64,000 bases of DNA from Deltaproteobacteria bacterium (GTDB lineage Bacteria; Desulfobacterota; Desulfobacteria; Desulfobacterales; Desulfatirhabdiaceae). Both the position numbers and the translations under genes were made by a program. Where the stretch lies: the NCBI GenBank assembly GCA_016219185.1, contig JACRBZ010000074.1, positions 102,022 through 166,021 of the forward strand, written 5' to 3'. Under the pieces are notes generated by a model. It had not been told where the DNA came from. It did no database searches and was given only the letters and a program-made list of their open reading frames with translations. Shown one piece after another: positions 15,432 through 24,222 of the stretch; within the stretch, counting starts at the first letter, position 1; every line of letters starts with the position of its first letter.

Positions 15432-15986
15432 ATGCAAGCGAACAAAACGATCCGCGATCATTTCACGTTCAGAGTCGTCCTTCAGGGGATGAGTCATCCG
15501 GGGAAGGTGTTCCCCTTGCCCGGTTTTCCCGGGAAAGGGTCCGCCGTTATCGAACTTCTCGGCTGTCTGATGGACAATGAGGTGAGCTTTGCCGTTATCG
15601 GTGGCACCGAACTGGAAACGGTCCTTAGCCGCCATACTTCCGGCCGGCTGGTATCTTCCGAGGAAGCGGATTACATTATCGTTTCCAGTGGAACCACCAG
15701 CGGCAGGCTGGCTGGTTTCAAACGGGGCAGCCTGGAGTATCCGAATACGGGGGCCACCATTCTCTATCTGGTGGAAGAACTGAGCGAGGGCAAGGGCGAA
15801 ATTGTCCTGTCGGGCCCCGGGGTCAAGGGCACGGCCTCGCTTCGGATCACGGGACTCCCCTTGAGTGAATTAAAACAGTTAAAGGAAGTGAACAGCGAAT
15901 TTCCCCTTGGCGTGGATGCCATATTTCTTGACCTGAGCGGGAACATTGCCTGTATTCCCCGCTCGACCCAAATCGGAGTGAACTGA
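15432..15986 (+). CDS. phnH: C-P lyase subunit PhnH
   Basis: Core C-P lyase subunit of 184 aa that dimerises and binds the PhnGIJ complex. The conserved start (FRVVLQGMSHPGKVFPLP) is present, as is the central block on limiting values and levels (EEADYIIVSSG, RGSLEYPNTGATILYLVEEL) and the late GPGVKG motif. Length fits the family. It is preceded by phnG with 2 nt between them and followed by phnI with 2 nt, consistent with one transcript and fixed stoichiometry. Confidence 0.94.
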   Translation: MQANKTIRDHFTFRVVLQGMSHPGKVFPLPGFPGKGSAVIELLGCLMDNEVSFAVIGGTELETVLSRHTSGRLVSSEEADYIIVSSGTTSGRLAGFKRGSLEYPNTGATILYLVEELSEGKGEIVLSGPGVKGTASLRITGLPLSELKQLKEVNSEFPLGVDAIFLDLSGNIACIPRSTQIGVN

Positions 15987-15988
15987 AA

Positions 15989-17107
15989 ATGGGATATGTT
16001 GCGGTAAAAGGCGGAAATGAAGCGATTGAAAGGGCATGTCAGCTCTTTGCATATGAGCGGATTAAAGGCTCTTCCCCAGCGCTGGGGGTGGATCAGATCA
16101 AGGAGCAGCTCTATCTGGCCGTTGATCGCGTGATGGGGGAAGGGTCGCTCTATGCACCGGATCTGGCCGCCCTTGCCCTCAAACAGTCCGCTGGTGACAC
16201 TTTCGAAGCATCATTCATGCTGCGTGCCTTTCGGGCCACCCGGCAGCGCCTGGGCTACGCGCTGCCGGTAGGCACCGAAAAGATGCGGGTGGTCCGAAGG
16301 ATTTCCTCCGCGTTCAAGGATATCCCCGGCGGGCAGATTCTGGGGGCCACCAGCGACTACACCCTGCGGCTGCTGGACTTCGACCTGCTGAAGGATGACG
16401 CGGCGCGGCGGAGCGCTTTTCGTGAACGGGTATTCAGCAGCCTTCCCGCGGATGCCGAGATTCCCGACACCTTTCCCAAGGTGGTCGGCATCCTGCGCCG
16501 GGAAGGATTGCTGGAAGAAGCACTTGCGGGGGAGTACCTGGAAGAAAGGGCGTTCGACATCACCCGTCAACCACTCACCTTCCCGGCCTCCCGTAGCGCC
16601 AAGTTGCAATCTCTTGCCCGGGGCGAGACCGGAGGGATGCTGGCCCTGGCCTATTCCAGCATGCGTGGCTACGGCAACATCCATCCGACCCTGGGTGAAC
16701 TTCGCATCGGCTACCTGCCGCTCACGATGCCGCATCCGGTAACCGGTGAGCCTTATGTCGTCGGTGAAGTCAAGGTGACGGAAGCCGAGGTGCTGGCCCG
16801 CATGCAGGGCAGCGACGGCATGCCGCGGTTCAGCCTGGGCTACGGGCTCTGCTTCGGTCAGAACGAGATCAAGGCGATCTGCATGGCGATATTGGATCGC
16901 TGCACCCGGACCGAAAAACCAGGCAGTCCGGCCGAGGATCAGGAATTCGTCCTTTACCACATCGATGGCATCGAGGCCATGGGGTTTTGCAATCACTGGA
17001 AACTGCCGCACTATGTGGATTTTCTTTCCGATCTCGATCGTCTCAGAAAAGCCCAGGACCTGGCCCGGGCCGGAAAAGTACAGGAGGATACCGATGCGGA
17101 TGCATGA
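15989..17107 (+). CDS. phnI: C-P lyase subunit PhnI
   Basis: Subunit of 372 aa with the nucleosidase role in C-P lyase: it displaces adenine from ATP when phosphonate is attached to ribose, acting with PhnG, PhnH and PhnL. It opens with the family's MGYVAVKGGNEAIE and has MLALAYSSMRGYGNIHPTLGE and the end block YHIDGIEAMGFCNHWKLPHYVDFL, all typical. The length is normal. The end overlaps the phnJ start by 14 nt. Confidence 0.95.
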   Translation: MGYVAVKGGNEAIERACQLFAYERIKGSSPALGVDQIKEQLYLAVDRVMGEGSLYAPDLAALALKQSAGDTFEASFMLRAFRATRQRLGYALPVGTEKMRVVRRISSAFKDIPGGQILGATSDYTLRLLDFDLLKDDAARRSAFRERVFSSLPADAEIPDTFPKVVGILRREGLLEEALAGEYLEERAFDITRQPLTFPASRSAKLQSLARGETGGMLALAYSSMRGYGNIHPTLGELRIGYLPLTMPHPVTGEPYVVGEVKVTEAEVLARMQGSDGMPRFSLGYGLCFGQNEIKAICMAILDRCTRTEKPGSPAEDQEFVLYHIDGIEAMGFCNHWKLPHYVDFLSDLDRLRKAQDLARAGKVQEDTDADA

Positions 17108-17990
17108 ATGGCTGCAAAAAGACGATCAGTCAAGGAGAGATGAAGCGCCGGTCGCCGGATACCCCTTTGGTTTTATGGATGACGGGGCCAAGAAGGAGAT
17201 TCGCAGAAGCATCCTGAAAGCAATTGCCATCCCGGGGTATCAGGTTCCCTACGGTTCCCGGGAAATGCCGATTGCCCGCGGCTGGGGGACCGGCGGCCTC
17301 CAGATCACCCTTTCCCTGGTTAAACCGGATGACATCCTCAAAGTGATTGACCAGGGATGTGACGGCAGTGTCAATGCGGTCAATATCAAAAAATTTATGG
17401 CCACGGTTGCCAATGTGGCCATAACCACCGACACCCTGGCTGCGACCCTCATCCAGACCCGTCACCGGATCCCGGAGGAGCGAATGACCGACCGGCAGAT
17501 CCTGGTGCTTCAGGTTCCTTACCCGGAAGCCCTGCGGGAGGTGGAACCCTCGGAAATGGAGACCCGCCGGATGCATGCCGAGGCGGACTACAGCCGAATG
17601 TGGCTCTATCTGTATGAAGATATCGTCAATTATGGCGAGATTACCATCAGCTACCGTTACCCGGTTACGGTCAATGGCCGTTACATCACGGACCCCAGCC
17701 CGATTCCCCGCTGGGACGTGCCCAAGCTCCACATGGCCGATACGCTCTTTCTCTTCGGGGCCGGCAGGGAAAAACGGATTTATGCGATCCCTCCCCATAC
17801 GTCGGTTGAGCCGCTGGAGTTCGAAGACCATAAATTCAGGACCGAGAATTTCTCCGGCAAGGCCTGTGCCCGGTGCGGCGCCACGGATACCTTTCTGGAC
17901 GAGGTCATCGACAATGCGGGGGGCGGGCGGAGCTATTTCTGCTCGGATTCCGGTTACTGCGACAAGAGGAGCCATGCATGGAACCACTGA
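17094..17990 (+). CDS. phnJ: C-P lyase catalytic subunit PhnJ (radical SAM)
   Basis: Radical-SAM enzyme of 298 aa that breaks the C-P bond of ribose-1-phosphonate phosphate, releasing the alkane and a cyclic phosphate. The [4Fe-4S] and catalytic cysteines are intact in the PhnJ pattern CX2CX21CX5C at about Cys258, 261, 283 and 289. The block GYQVPYGSREMPIARGWGTG is also conserved. The start at 17094 is chosen because AGGAGG lies 5-6 nt upstream; the reading frame is open further 5' but there it overlaps phnI. All key residues are present, so methylphosphonate cleavage should be possible. Confidence 0.96.
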   Translation: MRMHEWLQKDDQSRRDEAPVAGYPFGFMDDGAKKEIRRSILKAIAIPGYQVPYGSREMPIARGWGTGGLQITLSLVKPDDILKVIDQGCDGSVNAVNIKKFMATVANVAITTDTLAATLIQTRHRIPEERMTDRQILVLQVPYPEALREVEPSEMETRRMHAEADYSRMWLYLYEDIVNYGEITISYRYPVTVNGRYITDPSPIPRWDVPKLHMADTLFLFGAGREKRIYAIPPHTSVEPLEFEDHKFRTENFSGKACARCGATDTFLDEVIDNAGGGRSYFCSDSGYCDKRSHAWNH

Positions 17991-18850
17991 TACGGATTCG
18001 AGGGCTCTCAAAACGATTTGGCCAGGGGTGTGATCGCTGTTCGGATTCAACCGGGCCGCAGCAAGATACCAATCTCTGTCCCCACTGCGGCTCGGTGATG
18101 GCCTGCAATGACGTCTCCTTTGACCTTTTCCGAAATGAGGCACTTGGCGTTGTCGGCGAGAGCGGCTCCGGCAAGAGCACCCTGGTGCGGCTGCTGCATT
18201 TTGAGTGGGAGGCAAGCGGGGGCACCGTGGAACTGCACCGCTCGGTGGAATCTACCGGTTTGCCGGAGATGTTTGCCGATGGTTCGGACTACAGCGGCAA
18301 CCTGCTGGGCCTGAGTCATTTTCAGAAGCGGCAGCTCCGTAACGCCCTGATGGGGATTGTCTACCAGAACCCACATCTTGGACTCCGGATGCAGGTCAGC
18401 TCCGGCGGCAACATTGCCGAACGGCTTCTGGGAGCCGGTTGGAGACATATCGCCAAAATGCGGGAGCGTTCGGCCGAATTGCTGGAGAAAACGGAAATTC
18501 CGGTCGAGCGGATGGATGAACCCCCCTGTAACTTCAGCGGCGGCATGCAGCAACGGGTGCAGATTGCCAAGGCCCTTTCGAACAATCCGCTGATCCTCTT
18601 TCTGGATGAGGTCACCACCGGCCTTGATCTCTCTGTGCAGGCGCGGGTACTGGATCTGATCCGGAACCTCAGGAGTGAATTCAACCTGTCCATGCTGGTA
18701 GTTTCCCATGACCTGGGGGTGATCAGCCTGCTCTGTCAGCGAACCATGGTGATGAAATCCGGCCGTGTGGTGGAAGCGGGACTGACGGACCAGATCCTGC
18801 AAGACCCCCAGCACCGATACACCCAACTTCTCGTGACCTCTCAATTATAG
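17978..18850 (+). CDS. phnK: C-P lyase ABC protein PhnK with extra four-Cys insert
   Basis: ABC-type ATPase of 290 aa that binds the PhnGHIJ core. Walker A GESGSGKST is at about 60-68, followed by the signature FSGGMQQRVQIAKAL and Walker B LILFLDEVTTGLD. Compared with the E. coli protein it has an N-terminal insertion with two CXXC pairs (Cys18/21 and Cys34/37), a likely zinc or metal knuckle. The start at 17978 has AGGAG 6 nt upstream and overlaps the phnJ end. phnL follows after 8 nt. Confidence 0.93.
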   Translation: MEPLIRIRGLSKRFGQGCDRCSDSTGPQQDTNLCPHCGSVMACNDVSFDLFRNEALGVVGESGSGKSTLVRLLHFEWEASGGTVELHRSVESTGLPEMFADGSDYSGNLLGLSHFQKRQLRNALMGIVYQNPHLGLRMQVSSGGNIAERLLGAGWRHIAKMRERSAELLEKTEIPVERMDEPPCNFSGGMQQRVQIAKALSNNPLILFLDEVTTGLDLSVQARVLDLIRNLRSEFNLSMLVVSHDLGVISLLCQRTMVMKSGRVVEAGLTDQILQDPQHRYTQLLVTSQL

Positions 18851-18858
18851 GAGCATTT

Positions 18859-19566
18859 GTGATTACCGTAGATAACCTGTCAAAAACCTTCACGCTCCAT
18901 ATCCTCAATGAAAAAAAGATTGCGGCCTGCCGTGATATATCCTTCAGCGTTCCCCAGAGCGGTTTCCTTGGTCTGTCCGGTCCCAGCGGTGCTGGAAAAA
19001 GCACGGTGTTGAAATGCCTCTACCGCACGTATCTCTCCACCAGCGGTGCCATCCGTTACAACTCGGCCGCCCATGGCAGGGTTGATCTGGCCACATTGCC
19101 CGACCGGGCTGTCATTGATATCCGTGACAGGGAGATGGGATATGTTTCCCAGTTCCTCAAGGTGATTCCCCGGGTTTCCGCCCTGGATGTCGTCATGGAA
19201 CCCATTCTGGCCCGAAACGGGGTGTCGCGGGATGCAGCGCGAAAGCGGGCCATTGGCCTGCTGGATCGATTGCGAATTCCATCGCACCTGTTTGATGCCT
19301 ACCCGGCAACCTTCAGCGGGGGTGAGCAGCAGCGGATCAATATTGCCCGTGCCGTCAGTTGGAAACCACGCCTGCTGCTGCTGGATGAGCCGACTGCATC
19401 GCTTGACAAGGATTCGGTGGGGGTGGTGCTGGAGATTCTCAAGGAGTTGCGTGAGGAAGGAACGACAATGATCGGGATTTTCCATGACACCACACTGTTG
19501 GCGTCGGTGACGGATTCGGTCTATCACATAAATAATTTCGTTCACCCGGAGTTTGTTACAGGCTGA
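18859..19566 (+). CDS. phnL: C-P lyase ABC protein PhnL
   Basis: ABC-type ATPase of 235 aa required with PhnG, H and I for ribose-1-phosphonate triphosphate formation. Walker A GPSGAGKST, the PhnL-typical GYVSQFLKVIPRVSALDVV, signature FSGGEQQRINIARA and Walker B LLLLDEPTASLD are all intact. GTG is used as start, with TAGGAG 8 nt upstream. It is tightly packed after phnK and 30 nt before phnM. Confidence 0.93.
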   Translation: MITVDNLSKTFTLHILNEKKIAACRDISFSVPQSGFLGLSGPSGAGKSTVLKCLYRTYLSTSGAIRYNSAAHGRVDLATLPDRAVIDIRDREMGYVSQFLKVIPRVSALDVVMEPILARNGVSRDAARKRAIGLLDRLRIPSHLFDAYPATFSGGEQQRINIARAVSWKPRLLLLDEPTASLDKDSVGVVLEILKELREEGTTMIGIFHDTTLLASVTDSVYHINNFVHPEFVTG

Positions 19567-19596
19567 ACGAACCTTTTCAAGAGAAGGAGAACATTC

Positions 19597-20748
19597 ATGC
19601 AGGACGGTTTTGTAATAACAAACGCCCGGGTGGTTACCCCGGAAGGCGTGAGGGAAGGGGTGTCGGTACAGGTTGAAAATGGGCGCATTGTTGCGATCAG
19701 TGAAGCATCCCGGCCGGGAGACAGAGAGATTGACGCCGGCGGGAATTATCTGTTTCCCGGTTTTGTGGATATGCATTCCGATGCCATCGAAAAAGGGATC
19801 GAGCCCCGGCCCAATACTTTTTTTCCGGTGGATATCGCGGTTTTCGAACTGGACAAGAAAATCGCCTCCTGCGGCATCACAACCATGTATCACTCGCTTT
19901 CCTTTGCCGAACATGAGGTGGGACTTCGAAACAACAGCACGGCGGCAGGGATTATCAGAGAGATCAACCAGTTCAGCCACAAGTTGAAGGTGAACACGAA
20001 GATTCACGCCCGCTTCGAGATTACCGATCATGTGGCCGTACCGTTCCTCGAGGAATTGATCCGGGACAACCAGATCAACCTCTTCTCCTTTATGGACCAC
20101 TCTCCCGGTCAGGGGCAGTTTCAGGATATCATTTCTTTCAAGAATTATTTCGGTCCGGTCTACGCCAAGAGTGATGCGGAGATGGATGGCATCATCGAAC
20201 GGAAATTAGAGGCGAAAAAAAACGATGCTCCCCGATTTGTCGCTCACCTGATCGGGGTTTGTCGTGAACGCGGGATTGCCATTGCTTCCCATGACGATGA
20301 CTCGCGGGAGAAGATCGATTGGCTGAAGAAGATGGAGATCGGGATGACGGAATTTCCGGTAAATATCAAGGCGGTGCGTGCCGCCCGCGAACTTGGCATC
20401 CGCGTATGTCTTGGCTCTCCCAACGTGGTGCGAGGGCAGTCGCAGTCCAGCAACCTGAGCGCCCGGGAGGCGATCCGTTCGGGATTCGGGGACATTCTGT
20501 GTTCCGATTACTCTCCCATGACTATGCTTCACGCCGTGTTTACCTTGGAACGGCTTGGCATTCTTCCCCTTCACGAGGCGATAAACATGGTCAGTCTGAA
20601 TCCGGCGCATGCCGTCGGGATTTCGGATCATACCGGATCACTGGAAACGGGAAAAGATGCGGACATGGTTCTGGTGGACTATTCCGATGATTTCCCGCGG
20701 GTTCTTAAGACTTTTGTTGCAGGAAGAGAGGTTTATGCCACATGCTGA
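19597..20748 (+). CDS. phnM: Ribose-1-phosphonate triphosphate diphosphatase PhnM
   Basis: Amidohydrolase-superfamily enzyme of 383 aa that removes pyrophosphate from ribose-1-phosphonate triphosphate to give PhnJ's substrate. Metal-binding HSD in FPGFVDMHSDAIEKGIEPRP, His in IASHDDD and the final Asp in CSDYSP are present, together with the family GSPNVVRGQSQSSNLSA block. GAAGGAGA precedes the ATG. The stop overlaps the next start by 7 nt. This completes a C-P lyase set of phnGHIJKLM. Confidence 0.95.
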   Translation: MQDGFVITNARVVTPEGVREGVSVQVENGRIVAISEASRPGDREIDAGGNYLFPGFVDMHSDAIEKGIEPRPNTFFPVDIAVFELDKKIASCGITTMYHSLSFAEHEVGLRNNSTAAGIIREINQFSHKLKVNTKIHARFEITDHVAVPFLEELIRDNQINLFSFMDHSPGQGQFQDIISFKNYFGPVYAKSDAEMDGIIERKLEAKKNDAPRFVAHLIGVCRERGIAIASHDDDSREKIDWLKKMEIGMTEFPVNIKAVRAARELGIRVCLGSPNVVRGQSQSSNLSAREAIRSGFGDILCSDYSPMTMLHAVFTLERLGILPLHEAINMVSLNPAHAVGISDHTGSLETGKDADMVLVDYSDDFPRVLKTFVAGREVYATC

Positions 20749-21674
20749 ATATCGGTAGCAACATCAACGAAGCTCGGGTGGATGGAAGCCTGAAGGCATT
20801 ACAACATGACCTCGCAGCCTTCCTTGGATTTGGCCTGACTGCCGCGGAAATATCGATCCATGGTCTGGATGCAGTCAAAAACGGCAGCCTCGACCGCCGC
20901 AGAACATCGGAGATTAAAACAATCCTGGCCGATTTCCCGTTTCATTACAGTACCCATGCCCCCAATCCGCTGAATCTGATGGACCGGAGCTATCCTGAAC
21001 TGCATCGGGATGTACTGCATGCCTCCCTGGAGTTTTCATCTGAAATCGGTGCAAGGTGCATGGTGTACCATCCCGGACGGTATCTGGTGGAAGAGGAGTT
21101 CGGTATCCGCGGCTCGCTATCCTTCACATCTCATGAAAAACAGGAATTGCGCAATCATGAGGCGGGTGTCCTTCAGGAAGCTGCCGACGCCTTTCCCGAG
21201 GTGATTATTGCCATGGAGAACGCACGCCCTTACCGGCATCATTCCCCTTATTGCTATGCCGAGATTCCCAAAAAGCTGTCCAAACAGATCCAGCGAATCA
21301 ACCGGCTCAATGTCCGGATGACCCTTGATTTTGGTCACCTCCATCTATCGGCGCGTTACTACCACCTGGATGCGGTTGAAGAGGTAAAGGCTGCTGCGCC
21401 GTTCATTGCGCATTGTCATGTCCATGATAATTTCGGCCGTTCGGTCTATTACACGGAAAAGAGCCAGACTCACCAGATACCCTTTGGCAAGGGGGATTCC
21501 CATATGCCGGTTGGCTGGGGGACCATCCCGTTTGATGAGCTTTTTACCGAATTTATCCGTGACTATGATGGGCTGCTGATCTGCGAACTGCGCAGCCGGT
21601 ATTTCGATAAGACCGGAGAGTCCGCGGAAAACCTTGCCGCGATCCTTCAAAAACTCGGAGTCTGGGTGAGGTAA
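20742..21674 (+). CDS. Xylose-isomerase-like TIM-barrel protein of the C-P lyase operon
   Basis: Soluble protein of 310 aa with the fold of sugar-phosphate isomerases and endonuclease IV. Metal-binding residues appear in STHAPNPLNL, VYHPGRYL, IAMENARPYRHH, LDFGHLHLSA, HCHVHDNFG and ICELRSRY. It overlaps phnM by 7 nt, so it belongs to the operon. The operon has no phnN or phnP, so this could act on ribose cyclic phosphate or another sugar phosphate released by C-P lyase; that is inference. Its last 28 nt overlap the convergent phnW. Confidence 0.85.
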   Translation: MLNIGSNINEARVDGSLKALQHDLAAFLGFGLTAAEISIHGLDAVKNGSLDRRRTSEIKTILADFPFHYSTHAPNPLNLMDRSYPELHRDVLHASLEFSSEIGARCMVYHPGRYLVEEEFGIRGSLSFTSHEKQELRNHEAGVLQEAADAFPEVIIAMENARPYRHHSPYCYAEIPKKLSKQIQRINRLNVRMTLDFGHLHLSARYYHLDAVEEVKAAAPFIAHCHVHDNFGRSVYYTEKSQTHQIPFGKGDSHMPVGWGTIPFDELFTEFIRDYDGLLICELRSRYFDKTGESAENLAAILQKLGVWVR

Positions 21675-22843
21675 CGCTCATGTTGCCGGGATGAAACGGG
21701 ACAATGTCGATCTCGCGATATATCGACCGGATTTTTCCAGTACATGGATGATTTCACCGCCTCCAGCAGACGGGTCACATCCGAGGGATAGACATTTCCG
21801 ATGTTTCCGATACGAAATGTATCCAGGTCCGTGACCTTCCCCGGATAGATGACAAATCCCTTTTCCTTGAGCTGGTCGTAAAATTGTTTAAATTCATAGT
21901 CCGGATCCCGAGGGCTGTGAAACGCCGTAATGATGGGGGACTGGAGGGTGTCTGTCAGTAATGGCCGGAACCCGAGCTCTCGCATCCCACCGACCAGTAG
22001 CCGGTTGTTACGGTAATACCGCCGGGACCGGGCATCAATCCCCCCTTCGGCCCTCAGCTCTTCCAGGGCCTGGGAAAATGCCCGCACCACATGCGTGGGA
22101 GACGTAAACCGCCACTTGCCCTGATGGTTTTCCATGGTTTCCCACTGATCATACAAATCCAGGCTTAATGAGCGCGCACGATCCCTGGTTTTTATCAGTT
22201 CATTTTCTCTGGCCACGACAAAAGAAAAGCCGGGTACACCCTGAATGCACTTGTTGGCGCTGCTGATCAGATAATCCGCCCGAATTTCGCCCATATCCAT
22301 TCGAATACCGCCAAAGCTGCTCATGGCATCCACGATATACACTTTGTCAAAGGATTTAACCATTTCGCCAATAACCGATATGGGATTCAGCATGCCCGTA
22401 GTGGTTTCGCAATGGACAACGCCCACATGGGTGATGCGGGGATCCTCTTTCAGCATATCCACCAGATGGTCCGCATCCGGTGCCTCGGTTTCGCCGCATT
22501 CATAGACGGAAACCGGGATTTCGGCTCGCCGGGCGATTTTTACCATGCGGTGGCCGTATGCACCATTGGCTATTACCAGGAGCTTTCCGTCCCGGGGTAC
22601 GGCCGTCGTGATCGCGGCTTCCACGCCAAAGGTGCCACTGCCCTGCATCAATACGGCCGTGTACCCGGGATCGACAGTGGCCAGAGACACCAGTTCGTTG
22701 CGGATCTGTTGGACGATCCGGTTATAGTCATCATCCCAAGTGCACCAGTCCCGAAGCATGGCCCCTTTCACGCTTTTTGTGGTGCTCAAGGGGCCGGGTG
22801 TCAGGAGCAGATACGGGTTATCCGGGAAATGATCCATATTCAT
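21647..22843 (-). CDS. phnW: 2-aminoethylphosphonate--pyruvate transaminase
   Basis: Class V PLP aminotransferase of about 398 aa that converts 2-aminoethylphosphonate and pyruvate to phosphonoacetaldehyde and alanine. It has the family opening YLLLTPGPLSTTKSVK, then CTWDDDYNRIVQQIRNELV and GSGTFGVEAAI, with the PLP Lys in SSANKCIQGVPGFSF. The ATG at 22843 is preferred because GGAGG lies 5 nt upstream; the ATG at 22855 overlaps that site. It is last in a five-gene minus-strand operon. The C-terminal tail of about 25 residues after the enzyme core overlaps the convergent TIM-barrel gene. Confidence 0.92.
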   Translation of the reverse strand: MNMDHFPDNPYLLLTPGPLSTTKSVKGAMLRDWCTWDDDYNRIVQQIRNELVSLATVDPGYTAVLMQGSGTFGVEAAITTAVPRDGKLLVIANGAYGHRMVKIARRAEIPVSVYECGETEAPDADHLVDMLKEDPRITHVGVVHCETTTGMLNPISVIGEMVKSFDKVYIVDAMSSFGGIRMDMGEIRADYLISSANKCIQGVPGFSFVVARENELIKTRDRARSLSLDLYDQWETMENHQGKWRFTSPTHVVRAFSQALEELRAEGGIDARSRRYYRNNRLLVGGMRELGFRPLLTDTLQSPIITAFHSPRDPDYEFKQFYDQLKEKGFVIYPGKVTDLDTFRIGNIGNVYPSDVTRLLEAVKSSMYWKNPVDISRDRHCPVSSRQHERYLTQTPSF

Positions 22844-22875
22844 GATTGCCTCCATTTCAAATAAACTTCGAGATC

Positions 22876-24090
22876 CTATCCGGCCTCATTTTCCACTTCG
22901 GACAATACCGCATCCAGCGTATCGATGGCCTGATCCAGTTCGGTGCGCAGCACGGTCAAAGGCGGGGTCAACGTCAGAAAACTGCCCTGTGAGACCTTAA
23001 AGCTGAGTCCCCGCTTCAGGCAGGCGTACATGACCTGGTCAGCTTCGATTTCGGCGGGAATCTTGCTTTCCCGGTTTCGAACCAGCTCTGCGCCAAACAG
23101 CAGTCCCTGTCCGCGAACATCGCCGATCAAAGGATGGGTTGCCATGAGTGCGTGAAGACGATCCAGGGCATAGCGGCCCAGTTTTTCCGCCTGTGAAACC
23201 AGACCGTTGCCTTCAATGACATCAAGCGCTGCCAGTCCGGCGGCACAGGCAACGGGATTTTTTTCATGGGTGTAATGGCCCAGAGCGGATTCCGCCGCAA
23301 TGTCCAGATCCTCTCTGGCAAGTATGGCTGCCAGGGGGAAAATGCCACCCCCCAGACCTTTCCCCAGAATGATGATATCCGGTTCCACATCGTAAAGTTC
23401 CGCGGCGAACATCCTGCCGGTTCTTCCCAGTCCAATGGCGGTTTCATCAAAAATCAGCAGGGTGCCATAGCGGTCGCAGGCCTTTCGGATTTCCTTCCAA
23501 TAGCCGGCCGGGGGCGGATTTACGGACGTACTGCGAATGGGTTCCGCGATGACGGCTGAAATATCTTTTTCTTTTTCCAGGACATACGCGACATAACCGG
23601 CGCATTTTAACCCGCAGGCCTCGCATCTGCCCCGTGGGTCCCACAGGCAGTGATACGGATCCGCCGGCGGCACGTGTTCCGTCCCCGGCAGCAGGGGGCC
23701 GATATCTTTCCGAAACAGGGACTCGCCGCTGATGGAAATGGTATCCAGCGATGCCCCGTGAAATGCGCCCCACATGGAGATGGTTTTAAAGCGGCCGGTT
23801 GCCACGCGAGCCAGTTTCATGGCCATGCCGACAGCCGTTGTGCCTCCCGGTGCGAACAACACCTTGTTCAGATTGCCGGGAGCAAGGGAGGCGAGCTTTC
23901 GGGCCAGGGAAATGGCCGGAATATTGGTATATCGCCGGGTACAAAAAGAGAGCGTTTTCAACTGTTCGATAATGGCGGCAATAACCGCCGGATTGCCGAA
24001 ACCGACCTGATGAACGTTATTGCCATGAAAATCCAGATACTGCCGGCCCTGAATATCCGTAACCGTGCTGCCCTGGCAGGATTCGAGCAC
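22876..24090 (-). CDS. Class III aminotransferase-fold PLP enzyme, likely PbfA-type hydroxy-aminoethylphosphonate lyase, 5' frameshift
   Basis: PLP enzyme of at least 404 aa in the class III aminotransferase fold. DFHGNNVHQVGFGNP and position next to phnW point to (R)-1-hydroxy-2-aminoethylphosphonate ammonia-lyase (PbfA), which makes phosphonoacetaldehyde. The PLP Lys is in ILGKGLGGG, and FDETAIGLGRTG replaces the usual DE-(I/V)-Q-TGLGRTG. The first start in frame is GTG at 24090, but recognisable protein continues upstream (KTRQWLAGDEQYFLRQTLS) without a start codon. An ATG at 24179 with an AAAGGA site would join in frame if the four-T run at 24159-24162 had one more base. So one base was probably lost, or misread. 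Confidence 0.75.
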   Translation of the reverse strand: MLESCQGSTVTDIQGRQYLDFHGNNVHQVGFGNPAVIAAIIEQLKTLSFCTRRYTNIPAISLARKLASLAPGNLNKVLFAPGGTTAVGMAMKLARVATGRFKTISMWGAFHGASLDTISISGESLFRKDIGPLLPGTEHVPPADPYHCLWDPRGRCEACGLKCAGYVAYVLEKEKDISAVIAEPIRSTSVNPPPAGYWKEIRKACDRYGTLLIFDETAIGLGRTGRMFAAELYDVEPDIIILGKGLGGGIFPLAAILAREDLDIAAESALGHYTHEKNPVACAAGLAALDVIEGNGLVSQAEKLGRYALDRLHALMATHPLIGDVRGQGLLFGAELVRNRESKIPAEIEADQVMYACLKRGLSFKVSQGSFLTLTPPLTVLRTELDQAIDTLDAVLSEVENEAG

Positions 24091-24222
24091 ATTCAGGCAT
24101 GGGGTGGACAGGGTCTGGCGCAGAAAATACTGTTCATCGCCCGCCAGCCATTGGCGGGTTTTCGAATAAATGAAGACATGTTCGTATCCTTTTGGGTAAC
24201 GACAATCCGGTCGATCAGATCC

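Noticed and set aside
15989..17011. Long antisense frames opposite phnI and phnJ
   Set aside because: These genes have unmistakable family sequence on the plus strand and high third-position GC, which opens antisense frames by chance.
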